Shown: positions 24,200 to 32,019 of the stretch, in pieces
Layout of the letters: every line of letters begins with the position of its first letter
Position numbering within the stretch: position 1 is the first letter of the stretch
Translations under genes and position numbers: made by a program
Virus record (IMG/VR): IMGVR_UViG_3300027983_000051
Location: 1-34,586 of that record
From: a virus
Length of the DNA: 34,586 nucleotides
Reading direction: 5' to 3' (one strand)
Notes under the pieces: model-generated
Database searches by the model: none
Told to the model about the DNA's origin: nothing
Seen by the model: only the letters and a program-made list of their open reading frames with translations

Positions 24200-24976
24200 C
24201 TAACTAAATTGCCACATTGGCGGTTGATCTTGTATAGCGTTGGCATTTATCATCCACCGCTTAACTCCTTCTCCGATTGGTGACACCGAATGCTCGTAGG
24301 GGAATGCGCATGGGAATATCACTATGTCCCCCGCTTTTGGTTTATGGGAGCCTTCTGTAAAGTCTGATTCGGTGTATGTACCATCTAATTGTTTGTGGTA
24401 TACACGAACAGTAATCTCTCCACCTTCCCCATAATCATCATTTAAATACAGATTATACGCAAATGTTTGATTTGCAATATCCTTCTCTTCTCTCGGATCT
24501 TGATTACCCCACGCGCCCTTAGGATGAAGATGCAGGTGACCAGAATAATCAGAGTGAGGCCCAACGCCTTGCGGTCCCTGGTAGTACCTAAACTCCAAGG
24601 GGGCATGCTGAATAATGTTAATGTCTAAGGACCATCGTGCAACGTAGTCAGAAACTACACCTTCGAGCAAACTTAGTACTCTAAGTATGGATTGGTATGC
24701 AGTGTCATCATCCTTTGGATTGGGATAGTAAGCTTTAAAGTCTTTGAAAACTGGACCGCCTAAAATTCCATAGTCTAGACCCTCGGGGATTCGATATCTC
24801 TCAAGCAGCGGCCTGCGCCGTAATCCATCTTGATCCTCCCACTCGTTTGGCGCCTCAAGGATATACCCATCCCCGAAGGGTGCAGTATAAAATGAAGAGA
24901 GCAACTCCTCGCAATGATCCCTCGTGAGTGCTCCTTCATATACTGTGACATACTTTAGCGGGTCAGAGCTTATCAA
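24200..24976 (-). CDS. P4Hc-like Fe(II)/2-oxoglutarate dioxygenase (copy 7)
   Basis: I start it at TTG 24976: GAGGAGA lies 5-6 bases upstream, and TTGA overlaps the stop of copy 8. The alternative start 25024 would overlap copy 8 by 52 bases. Ligands are H141-S-D143 (VGPHSDYSGH), H229 (PYEHSVSP) and K239/R240. YLNDDYGEGGEITV and KPKAGDIVIFPCA are present. The loop after HxD is long and histidine-rich (SGHLHLHPKGAWGNQDP), unlike the other copies, so its substrate pocket is probably different. Confidence 0.88.
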   Translation of the reverse strand: MISSDPLKYVTVYEGALTRDHCEELLSSFYTAPFGDGYILEAPNEWEDQDGLRRRPLLERYRIPEGLDYGILGGPVFKDFKAYYPNPKDDDTAYQSILRVLSLLEGVVSDYVARWSLDINIIQHAPLEFRYYQGPQGVGPHSDYSGHLHLHPKGAWGNQDPREEKDIANQTFAYNLYLNDDYGEGGEITVRVYHKQLDGTYTESDFTEGSHKPKAGDIVIFPCAFPYEHSVSPIGEGVKRWMINANAIQDQPPMWQFS

Positions 24977-25656
24977 GATGTCTCCTCTTTTTTGTGACCC
25001 CTGATTGCCCAAAAGAAGGGACATACGTACCTAATCCCAGACTTAACCTCAGTCACACCGTGTATGTAGTGCATATCCCCTGGGAAGAAATAAGCGGCAC
25101 CCGCTTTTGGTTTAAATTGAACCCCCTGATTTGGGAAATATAGCTCCCCACCCTCGTAGTCATCGTTAATATAAAATAATCCGGCTATGTCATAATACGG
25201 AAAGTCATTTGGTTTCCCGCGGTTTTCGCCTTCATGCAACTCTTTATCGGCGTGAGGCTGCTGACGTTGCCCTGGGAGCCAGCGTACTATAGCTGGGCTT
25301 GTAGGGTGAGCATCAACTTTAAAAAAAGAATCTACCTGCTCTTTGAGTCTAGCTTGCATACCTATAATTACTTCATTTATTTTAGGATCCAAAGCATCTA
25401 ATGTCGGAGCAGTGGCAACCCTGTGATCCCAGTAGCTCGAGTCATAGATTACTACGCCATCGTCATTGTAATGGGTCTCTGTTTTATCCCAAGTCTGGTT
25501 ATTTACTGCAAACTTAGTCAGGTACTCTAACTCTTTGGGAGTCATAAAATTTTCAATAGCTACAATATTATCTATCGAGTCCCCAAAGAAACCAGAAGGT
25601 GTTGACGACTCATAAGGGTGATCGTTGTTATTTGTTACGTTATCTGTCATGGCCAT
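24973..25656 (-). CDS. P4Hc-like Fe(II)/2-oxoglutarate dioxygenase (copy 8)
   Basis: 227 residues with H135-A-D137 (QQPHADKEL), H199 (MHYIHGVTEV) and R209 (SGIRYVCPF). YINDDYEGGELYF and FKPKAGAAYFFPGD are intact. A second ATG lies two codons in, so the exact start is open. This copy closely follows the pattern of stand-alone P4Hc proteins of cyanophages (PHADKELHEG, then DIAGLFYINDDYEGG), a reminder that such enzymes travel widely between aquatic phages. Confidence 0.9.
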   Translation of the reverse strand: MAMTDNVTNNNDHPYESSTPSGFFGDSIDNIVAIENFMTPKELEYLTKFAVNNQTWDKTETHYNDDGVVIYDSSYWDHRVATAPTLDALDPKINEVIIGMQARLKEQVDSFFKVDAHPTSPAIVRWLPGQRQQPHADKELHEGENRGKPNDFPYYDIAGLFYINDDYEGGELYFPNQGVQFKPKAGAAYFFPGDMHYIHGVTEVKSGIRYVCPFFWAIRGHKKEETS

Positions 25657-25670
25657 AGTACTATCCTACA

Positions 25671-26417
25671 CTATTCATATTTACGTCTTTCCCAAACTTG
25701 TTTTTGGTATATTCCGCCGTCTGGTCGTCTATATTTGGCACTATTTTCTTGATTTTTCTCCATCATTGTTGGCATGTCTACAGTAGCGTCTACTTCAGAA
25801 GTCCAATCTTCGCGCTTAAAGGGGAGCATTTGTGCGTAAGGTGTACCAGCTGGTATAACTCCAGTAAATCCTTTAATAATAAAGAATGGCATGGTACCCG
25901 GAAGATGTACGTGATCATTATCGATAATCCCGCTTGTGGTCAAGAATGGTAACTCAAAACGGTTAAAAGGTTGAGTGTATAGTACGCTGTAGCCCTCTGG
26001 CACCTCTACCGCCCAATCGGCCCACCAGGCAAAGTGAGTCTCATGATACCCCATCGGGGCCTTAAACTGAGCCATTGGTGGCCTAAATCCCACAAAATCT
26101 CTATTTCTTGCATCTAGAACTTTGCACTGGATACTACCTGCCGAGTCCTCAAAGAATTCGATATCGCAGGGGGTTCTATACACATAACCCGTTCCCATAA
26201 TGTCATAAATTGCTGGGCATGCCTTCCACGTAGGTATCTTCCCGCTGCCGTCTGGCATCTCCCACGGTTTCCCAGTCATAGGGTTTTGGGCAAAGCGATC
26301 GGCACTCTTATACCACTCTGGGATGGTCTTTATTGTGGCTTTTGGGGAAGAGTCGCTGTCATTCGTGAGCCAAGGCCTATTTCTGACAAACTTAATTAAC
26401 TGAGATATCTTAGCCAT
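25671..26417 (-). CDS. Unknown protein, paralogue of the DUF6065-like gene at 26410
   Basis: 248 residues with no HxD motif. Conserved-looking stretches are TIPEWYKSADRF near the N-terminus, GYVYRTPCDIEF, GFRPPMAQFKAPMGYHETHF, and PFNRFELPFLTTSGIIDND followed by IPAGTPYAQMLPFKREDW. The last block aligns with IPANTPIAAVLP of the next gene and the lengths match (248 and 247), so the two are diverged copies of one beta-rich family. Similar proteins occur in aquatic phages, but I know of no function. It overlaps the neighbour by 8 bases and sits within the oxygenase operon. Confidence 0.7.
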   Translation of the reverse strand: MAKISQLIKFVRNRPWLTNDSDSSPKATIKTIPEWYKSADRFAQNPMTGKPWEMPDGSGKIPTWKACPAIYDIMGTGYVYRTPCDIEFFEDSAGSIQCKVLDARNRDFVGFRPPMAQFKAPMGYHETHFAWWADWAVEVPEGYSVLYTQPFNRFELPFLTTSGIIDNDHVHLPGTMPFFIIKGFTGVIPAGTPYAQMLPFKREDWTSEVDATVDMPTMMEKNQENSAKYRRPDGGIYQKQVWERRKYE

Positions 26418-27153
26418 CAGTGTTCTCGACTTCGTGAGAAGCCCCAGTAAATGGGCAGGTAACTGTTTTTAGCTTTATAGACTTAGTTTCGTGCGCTCCT
26501 ACGGACTCTCCTGTGTAGCTCAGGGCGTCTCTATACATTTTTGACCAGTCGCCTACTCCATTTTTTATCTCTGCAAAATCTCCATACTTTCTGACTTCGT
26601 CCCAGTAATCTTCAGTTGCATAGCCATCTTGGATCTGCATCTCGTAGTCAGTCTCTAACAATTTTAAAGACACTGGTAGTACTGCTGCAATTGGAGTATT
26701 CGCTGGGATAAATATTTCGTGATTCGGCTCAGTCAGCCTCCAAGCTAGAGGTAGTTCATGGAAATAGAATGAAGTACTTATCAGTGTGGTATAGCACTGG
26801 GCCCCCCGGGTAAAAAGATTTGGCACAGGCATAGTCAACATTGAGGTCTCAGCGTCAGTGCCAAACTTTAAGGCAGAGTGAAAGCTAAGGGTAGCATTAC
26901 CTCTAGTATTGCTAGCAAACTCTGCACCTTCAAGTATTGTGACGTGGTCTGGCGTGGTGTCAGTTATACCATCCCATATAACTCTTATATCTCCCGGGAA
27001 AGAAATACCCCAGCCCAGCCTATTAGTAAGGTTCAAGGGAAAGCACATATACGCATGCTTCTCTGCTGTATCGTCCATCCATTCTCGCTTGGCGGATAGC
27101 TGCTCAATATCAGCTCCGTTTGGTTTAGTTTTAGATACAGTAACTATTCTCAC
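26410..27153 (-). CDS. DUF6065-like protein of unknown function
   Basis: The segment CFPLNLTNRLGWGISFPGDI followed by RVIWDGI matches the DUF6065 pattern (PL-x-x-x-N-x-x-GW...P...WDG) as I remember it. It continues with MPVPNLFTRGAQCYTTLIST and IFIPANTPIAAVLPVSL, all beta-rich. The C-terminal 40 residues hold a Cys in TVTCPFTGASHEV. The GTG start overlaps the upstream stop (TAGTG), so it is made with the oxygenase at 27153. The family has no established activity; a structural or substrate-binding role beside the hydroxylases is inference. Confidence 0.65.
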   Translation of the reverse strand: MRIVTVSKTKPNGADIEQLSAKREWMDDTAEKHAYMCFPLNLTNRLGWGISFPGDIRVIWDGITDTTPDHVTILEGAEFASNTRGNATLSFHSALKFGTDAETSMLTMPVPNLFTRGAQCYTTLISTSFYFHELPLAWRLTEPNHEIFIPANTPIAAVLPVSLKLLETDYEMQIQDGYATEDYWDEVRKYGDFAEIKNGVGDWSKMYRDALSYTGESVGAHETKSIKLKTVTCPFTGASHEVENTDG

Positions 27154-27935
27154 TAAGACCCAGTCTCCTCAAAGAAAACTGGTTGATGAAACTTATCCGA
27201 GAAGTCGAGCATAGTCACCATAGAGTACTTAGTGCCTGATGTCACTGGCATTGCCCGATGTGGGTACATAAAATTGGAGGGGAAAATGTAAAGATCTCCC
27301 GCTTTGGGTTTAATCTTAACGTCTTGTAATCTAAAATATAGCTCCCCGCCTTCGTAATCATCTGTAGGGAATGCAACTAATGATACTACGCAGTTATAAG
27401 AGTACCCGTGATCATGGTGCTCCTGAAAATGCTGCCCCTTGTGGTATCTAATATAATTTGTAGCCTCCCAGTAACGAAGTTCTCCAATATTGTACCGTCT
27501 AGTGTAGTCTTTTACTACCTGAAGCTGCCTATGCACGACGTCGTCTGCGAGACTCTTTAGGATCTCTGCCCCAACTGAGTCATCTTCTAGGATATCAGAT
27601 TTTTTGTATTTAAAGTCGACGCAATCGCGGTACTCTGGCATTTTCATTGCGTAACCCACCATTGCGTCTCTATACGAGTACCGGTTATCTGGGTCATCTA
27701 TTGCAGTCTCTAATCTACCTATTATGTCCAGCTCTTTAGGGAGCACATCTCTATAGACCCAAATTCCGGACCCTGGAGATACTTCTTGAGCGCTGCTCCA
27801 GGTCTGCTCTCCAATCGTATACCAGTCTTTTAGGCGCTGCTCAAGCAGAGCTTGCTCTTGCTTGCCTTTATCAGACAGATCTTGCTCTACTAGTTCCTGA
27901 TCTTCTGCCCTTTGACTGCTCTGCTCTTGCGACAT
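27153..27935 (-). CDS. P4Hc-like Fe(II)/2-oxoglutarate dioxygenase (copy 9)
   Basis: 260 residues with H173-H-D175 (QEHHDHGYSY), H226 (MYPHRAMP) and K236 (SGTKYSMV). FPTDDYEGGELYF and IKPKAGDLYIFPS are present. The first 45 residues are Gln/Glu-rich and helical (SQEQSSQRAEDQELVEQ), an N-terminal extension absent from other copies that could mediate oligomerisation. It is closest to copy 10 in motif spacing (YxxHADHG/HHDHG, then SGTKYS). Confidence 0.9.
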   Translation of the reverse strand: MSQEQSSQRAEDQELVEQDLSDKGKQEQALLEQRLKDWYTIGEQTWSSAQEVSPGSGIWVYRDVLPKELDIIGRLETAIDDPDNRYSYRDAMVGYAMKMPEYRDCVDFKYKKSDILEDDSVGAEILKSLADDVVHRQLQVVKDYTRRYNIGELRYWEATNYIRYHKGQHFQEHHDHGYSYNCVVSLVAFPTDDYEGGELYFRLQDVKIKPKAGDLYIFPSNFMYPHRAMPVTSGTKYSMVTMLDFSDKFHQPVFFEETGS

Positions 27936-27942
27936 GGGTTCC

Positions 27943-28686
27943 TTAATATTTTAATTCGTAATTTTCGATTACTTGTGAAACTTTTTGATTGACACCATCA
28001 CGATCATTATAGTCAGTCATAATCACAACTGAGTACTTGGTCCCGCTGATCATCTCCTGTGAAGCGTGCTCATAGATAAAAGTTGATGGAAAGACTACAA
28101 TATTACCTTGTTTAGGTTTTAACTCTAGCCCAAATCTGGGGAAAGCCAGCTCTCCGCCTTCATAGTTATGATTTAAATATATAACTGCGGATACTGTGGC
28201 AACATATGTAGGCCCATGGTCGGCGTGGATCCTGAAATGAGTGCCCGCTCCTTCGTACTTTACAAAATTGAAGGCCTCATACTTTTGAATACCTACTCCC
28301 CAATACCGCCCGTAGTCTTCCATGCATAGTCTTAAGGCTTGGAAAATTTCTTCGTGCATATCGTAAAGTGCAGAATTCTCGTCTCCACGGGGACCGTGAG
28401 AATTCTTAGCTATCTTAAAATCTTGTGCGTTTCTCGCCTCTAGGTCGGCCTCAGAGGTAGCAGTTACTTGAGCGCGATTCCAAGTGAACTGTGTTTGACC
28501 ATTTAAATTTGCTTCTAATGTGTCTATATACCTATCGCAATTAATTTCAGACAGTGCATTGCTGTATACGTTTATACCCAATGCTGGGTTACTCACTGAA
28601 ATTGGTCCTAGAGCTCTAATTTCTTCCCTACTAGAGTCAGTCTCTGACCTATCTTTTGTGTACCAAGGATTTTTGTAAATAGTCAT
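27943..28686 (-). CDS. P4Hc-like Fe(II)/2-oxoglutarate dioxygenase (copy 10)
   Basis: 247 residues with H154-A-D156 (FRIHADHGPT), H207 (IYEHASQE) and K217 (SGTKYSVV). YLNHNYEGGELAF and LKPKQGNIVVFPS complete the fold. It is the first gene transcribed in the array, immediately after the terminator at 28705-28742. There is no Shine-Dalgarno sequence before its ATG, but a TAGTAT lies seven bases upstream, the spacing expected for a leaderless message. Confidence 0.9.
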   Translation of the reverse strand: MTIYKNPWYTKDRSETDSSREEIRALGPISVSNPALGINVYSNALSEINCDRYIDTLEANLNGQTQFTWNRAQVTATSEADLEARNAQDFKIAKNSHGPRGDENSALYDMHEEIFQALRLCMEDYGRYWGVGIQKYEAFNFVKYEGAGTHFRIHADHGPTYVATVSAVIYLNHNYEGGELAFPRFGLELKPKQGNIVVFPSTFIYEHASQEMISGTKYSVVIMTDYNDRDGVNQKVSQVIENYELKY

Positions 28687-28693
28687 AACTGAA

Positions 28694-28699
28694 ATACTA
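28694..28699 (-). promoter_or_regulatory. Possible -10 (TAGTAT) giving a leaderless oxygenase transcript
   Basis: On the minus strand TAGTAT ends 7 bases before the ATG at 28686, so RNA could begin at the A of the start codon. No -35 match is seen; the expected place falls in the terminator stem. Confidence 0.3.
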
Positions 28700-28704
28700 C
28701 CACT

Positions 28705-28742
28705 AAAAAAAATAGGATTACCATTTACGGTAACCCTATTTT
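28705..28742 (-). terminator. Strong intrinsic terminator, active mainly on the minus strand
   Basis: A 12-bp stem with one mismatch (28711-28722 with 28729-28740) and six-base loop ATTTAC is followed on the minus strand by eight Ts (28712-28705). It lies just beyond the stop of the FN3-(FFPP)n gene and separates the tail-fibre group from the oxygenase array. A shorter T run on the plus side makes it possibly bidirectional. Confidence 0.8.
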
Positions 28743-28754
28743 CTCTACTTTATG

Positions 28755-29558
28755 TTAAATATACGTTGGACCGAAGCTAGGTGGGAAGAACGGTGGGAAG
28801 AACGGTGGGAAGAACGGTGGGAAGAACGGTGGGAAGAACGGTGGGAAGAACGGGAAGCTAGGTGGGAAGAACGGTGGGAAGAATGGTGGGAAGAACGGTG
28901 GGAAGAATGGTGGGAAGAACGGTGGGAGTGTGTCAATCTCGTTAGAGTATGCAGAGAAAACAGATATGCCATTGGCGTTTGTGGCATATACACGATACTT
29001 GTTTAAGAGTGTGCCTTCACCCTCTTGTGTAACTGTAAAGGAGTTGGTTGCAGTAGTACCTGTTTTAGCGGTGCCACCTTCAATCTCTACTGACTCCCAG
29101 TTGTACCCGGAGATAGCATTACCGCCATCTGATGGAATAGTAAAAGTAACATTGTCTTGATTCGCTGTTGTTGATGTAGCGGTAACGGATCCAGGGGCAG
29201 CCGGAACGGTAGTAACAGTAACTGAAGGGGCAGCTGTTGCATCCGACGTACCAGAAGGGTTAGTCAGAGAAACAGAAATTGTATAGGAGGTACTAGACAA
29301 TAGGCTTTCAATTATAACCGTATAGACTTCCCCCGAAGGTGTTGGTAGCGTACCAGATGAGAGGGTAGAACCACCTGCAACAATAGTGTAAGAAACCGGC
29401 GTTGGCGATAGAGGATCTACCTCCCAAGTTACGGTAACTGCACCATCGTTATACGCACGTGAAGTACCAACGTTAGTTGCTGTAACATTTAGCGGTGCTA
29501 GGGGCTCTAGAAAGTCATTCTGTGCAGAAGACTTTCCACCCGATTCTTTTTTTGCCAT
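28755..29558 (-). CDS. Fibronectin-III protein with (FFPP)n C-terminal tail
   Basis: Residues about 20-118 and 119-210 are two fibronectin type III domains (NVTATNVGTSRAYNDGAVTV, TSYTISVSLTNPSGTSDAT; then GSVTATSTTANQDNVTF and YRVYATNANGISVFSAYSN). From residue 212 to 261 the protein is built of FFPP units with one SFP interruption, ending SFGPTYI. FN3 domains are common decorations of phage particles. The Phe-Pro tail is very unusual and would form an extended, hydrophobic, proline-rich rod; it is an obvious candidate substrate for the proline-hydroxylase-like enzymes transcribed next. The ribosome site is weak. The long open frames in other phases here are by-products of the 12-base repeat. 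Confidence 0.82.
   Translation of the reverse strand: MAKKESGGKSSAQNDFLEPLAPLNVTATNVGTSRAYNDGAVTVTWEVDPLSPTPVSYTIVAGGSTLSSGTLPTPSGEVYTVIIESLLSSTSYTISVSLTNPSGTSDATAAPSVTVTTVPAAPGSVTATSTTANQDNVTFTIPSDGGNAISGYNWESVEIEGGTAKTGTTATNSFTVTQEGEGTLLNKYRVYATNANGISVFSAYSNEIDTLPPFFPPFFPPFFPPFFPPFFPPSFPFFPPFFPPFFPPFFPPFFPPFFPPSFGPTYI
28780..28926 (-). repeat. 12-bp minisatellite coding for (FFPP)n
   Basis: Six tandem 12-base units (28780-28851), a 9-base interruption GGGAAGCTA, then five more (28861-28920) and a half unit. Units are identical except a C/T change at the last base in two of them. The interruption repeats the sequence just before the first unit (GAAGCTA), so the array seems to have doubled as a block. 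Confidence 0.95.
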
Positions 29559-29585
29559 GATCTGTTACTCTCTCTTAACTAAGTC

Positions 29586-32003
29586 TTACGCTGTGAGGTC
29601 GCCGAATAGGATCCAGCTATCGGTGCTACGTTTCATTATAGTACAAGATGACCACTGCGTCCGGAGCTTGTTTCCAGGTGTGAAGTTTACAGTCACTCCT
29701 GATGCTCCAGATACGGTAACTTGACCTGCTCCAGTCTGCATAATGTCCATGCTAGCACCTACTGGCCAAGCTAGAGTCGAGTTGGCTGGGATAGTGAAGG
29801 TGGTCGCACTTCCGGAGTTCATCTCAACTACGGCATCCTGGTGAGGTAGGGCGTCCAGCGTATAGCTAGCCGTCTTCTCTGTGAAGGTTGTGAGGGATAC
29901 AACGCCTGCGGACGTCTGAGTAGTACCGTCTGGGAACACAAGGTTGGTGACGTCTAGGGTTGTGATAGTCGCGTCTACCAGGGTTGGGTCAGCCGCTAAT
30001 GATATCTGAGTTCCAGATACCTCTAGGTTTGTTCCAGCTGTAACGGATCCTGCACCAGAAAACTGTGTGAACTCTAGGTCGTCTGTTCCGACTGTTACAA
30101 CGTCACCAGAAGTTTTTACCCATCCGGTGTTGTCGTATAGGGTTCCTCCTAGTACGAATACAAAGTCTCCACCGCTCATCTCTAGTGGCTCATCAAAATC
30201 GAGCGCACGTGATGCTGCGCCAGAAGCTGCAGTTACGTAGATACCGTTTTCGCTTGCATCTGTCTGCGCTTTTACAAGAACCCTGTCACCTGTAGCTAGA
30301 GTTACTCCGTCGATTACGGTGCTGTCTACTAAACCAGTAGATAGATCTACGTTAGCTGTTGTAGCAGCTTGGGCAGCTTCGTGAATGTGAAGCCCCTGGG
30401 AGATTGAGTCTGCATACTGCTTTGTAACTACACCAAGAGCCTGTGTAGGATCTGCAGCAAGAAGTAGAGGTCCAGTCAATGTTCCACCAGCAAGGTTTAG
30501 TTTTGCGTCGAGAGCGGTCTGAGCTGCACTAGAAATAGGCTTTGCTAGATCTGCAGTGTTGTCTACGCTACCGAGGCTGACCATTGCAGCAGTTACACCA
30601 GAAACAGTTCCAGTAAACGTCGGGCTAGCAGTTGGCGCCTTAGTGTCAATCTGAACTTGAACATCTGAGGTTGCAGTAGATAGGTATCCAATTTCGGCTG
30701 CCGACACCCCATTAATACTGGTGTCTGAGGGCAACACTACGGTTCCAGTAAAAGTTGGACTATTAAGTGTTGCATATGTGGTTGACGCCACTGATATGGC
30801 TAACTTCCCGTCAATCTGAACTTGAATCCCAGAAGTTACATCACTTAGATAAGATATTTCAACTGCAGATACGTCTCCAATTGTAGTGGCTTGAGGCAAG
30901 GTTGCCGACACAACAATTACGGGAGATTCGAGTGGAGCGTAGACTGTCAGGTCACTCAGGTCACTCAGATAGGCAAGATTTGAGGTGTCTGTGATTCCAT
31001 GGACATTAGTTGTAGCTATAGTGTGTCCATCTATAGAATTAGCTACAGTGGTGATATCAGTCTGGTATGCGAGAAGCGTGGTGTCTGAGATACCGTGAAC
31101 GTCTTGAGTTAAAGAACTGTGCGTATCTAGGTCAGCTGTAACAAGTAAGTCAGAGGTGTCTGTGATTCCATGGACATTAGTTGTAGCTATAGTGTGTCCA
31201 TCTATAGAATTAGCTACAGTGGTGATATCAGTCTGGTATGCGAGAAGCGTGGTGTCTGAGATACCGTGAACGTCAACCTGTAGGGCATCATGGGTGTCAA
31301 TTCTGTTATCAATGTAAGTCCTACTGACCGGTGAAACAAGGTTGTATGAAGTTACACCATTCCCGAATCTAACCACGTCGGTATCGCTCTCGACGTAAAC
31401 CGTGTTTGCTTCGGTTATTGCATTTGCAGTCTCTAGATCAGAAGAGATTCCTACAATGTAAGCAAGCTTTGTGCTCAAAGAGGTTGTGAGAGTTGTGGAG
31501 AAATTTGCATCGTCACCAAGAGCAGCAGCAAGCTCGTTTAGAGTATTAAGGGTTCCTGGTGAGGAGTCTACTAGATTAGAGATGGAGGTATCAGTATAAC
31601 TAGTAGCGCTCAATAGCGCAGCGTCTGATTTACTCTGCGCGCCTGTTTGAGTTTCAAGCTCTGCAACATCTACTATCCCGTGAACTCCAGTTGTGTCGTC
31701 TTCGTGAGCAGACACTCTGTTCTCTATTGTCACCACAAAGTTGGGGTCGTTGCCGATGGCAGACGCAAGCTCATTTAGGGTGTCAAGAGTCTCGGGGGCC
31801 AGCCCAACGACGGCAGCTAGAGCACTGTCTACATAAGCCTCGCTCACTGCGCCGTAAGCCAGAGAGTCCCAAGATAAAGTACCATCACCAAGCTTAAAGG
31901 ACGCGGTATCAATCTCATACCCCAACTCGCCTGCGGCTAAAATGGGATTGGAAGTAGACCACTCCGCGGCGGTTCCACGCCTAAATTGAATTCTAACTGC
32001 CAT
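29586..32003 (-). CDS. Tail-fibre-like protein with Mtd-type N-terminal domain
   Basis: The N-terminus (VRIQFRRGTAAEWSTSNPIL, then AAGELGYEIDTASFKLGDG) is the short particle-attachment domain found on many phage fibres, including the major tropism determinant N-terminal family. Residues about 45-500 are repetitive, with DVHGISDTTLLAYQTDITTV and NVHGITDTS units suggesting a beta-helical or coiled shaft. Residues about 530-690 (GDRVLVKAQTDASENGIYVT, then FDEPLEMSGGDFVFV) form a domain also found in the fibre at 32294. It ends in a small beta domain (STDSWILFGDLTA). It probably forms a trimeric fibre for host contact. Length 805. Confidence 0.85.
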   Translation of the reverse strand: MAVRIQFRRGTAAEWSTSNPILAAGELGYEIDTASFKLGDGTLSWDSLAYGAVSEAYVDSALAAVVGLAPETLDTLNELASAIGNDPNFVVTIENRVSAHEDDTTGVHGIVDVAELETQTGAQSKSDAALLSATSYTDTSISNLVDSSPGTLNTLNELAAALGDDANFSTTLTTSLSTKLAYIVGISSDLETANAITEANTVYVESDTDVVRFGNGVTSYNLVSPVSRTYIDNRIDTHDALQVDVHGISDTTLLAYQTDITTVANSIDGHTIATTNVHGITDTSDLLVTADLDTHSSLTQDVHGISDTTLLAYQTDITTVANSIDGHTIATTNVHGITDTSNLAYLSDLSDLTVYAPLESPVIVVSATLPQATTIGDVSAVEISYLSDVTSGIQVQIDGKLAISVASTTYATLNSPTFTGTVVLPSDTSINGVSAAEIGYLSTATSDVQVQIDTKAPTASPTFTGTVSGVTAAMVSLGSVDNTADLAKPISSAAQTALDAKLNLAGGTLTGPLLLAADPTQALGVVTKQYADSISQGLHIHEAAQAATTANVDLSTGLVDSTVIDGVTLATGDRVLVKAQTDASENGIYVTAASGAASRALDFDEPLEMSGGDFVFVLGGTLYDNTGWVKTSGDVVTVGTDDLEFTQFSGAGSVTAGTNLEVSGTQISLAADPTLVDATITTLDVTNLVFPDGTTQTSAGVVSLTTFTEKTASYTLDALPHQDAVVEMNSGSATTFTIPANSTLAWPVGASMDIMQTGAGQVTVSGASGVTVNFTPGNKLRTQWSSCTIMKRSTDSWILFGDLTA
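30982..31274 (-). repeat. Exact 122-bp direct repeat in the tail-fibre gene
   Basis: Bases 30982-31103 and 31153-31274 are identical and offset by 171 bases (57 codons), keeping frame. Identity at the DNA level across 122 bases points to a recent duplication, able to lengthen or shorten the shaft by recombination. Confidence 0.95.
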
Positions 32004-32019
32004 TTTTAGTCCCTAGTCC

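Noticed and set aside
18526-28686. Idea that the oxygenases are TET/JBP-type DNA base hydroxylases
   Set aside because: The motif spacing and strand signatures are of the P4Hc and TauD kind, and no base-modification partners (for example thymidylate-synthase-like or dNMP kinase genes) are seen.
28745-29006. Long open frames on both strands across the 12-base repeat (WEER-type and HRSS-type repeats)
   Set aside because: A 12-base unit leaves all its frames open automatically. Only the FFPP frame continues into recognisable FN3 domains and has a sensible start.
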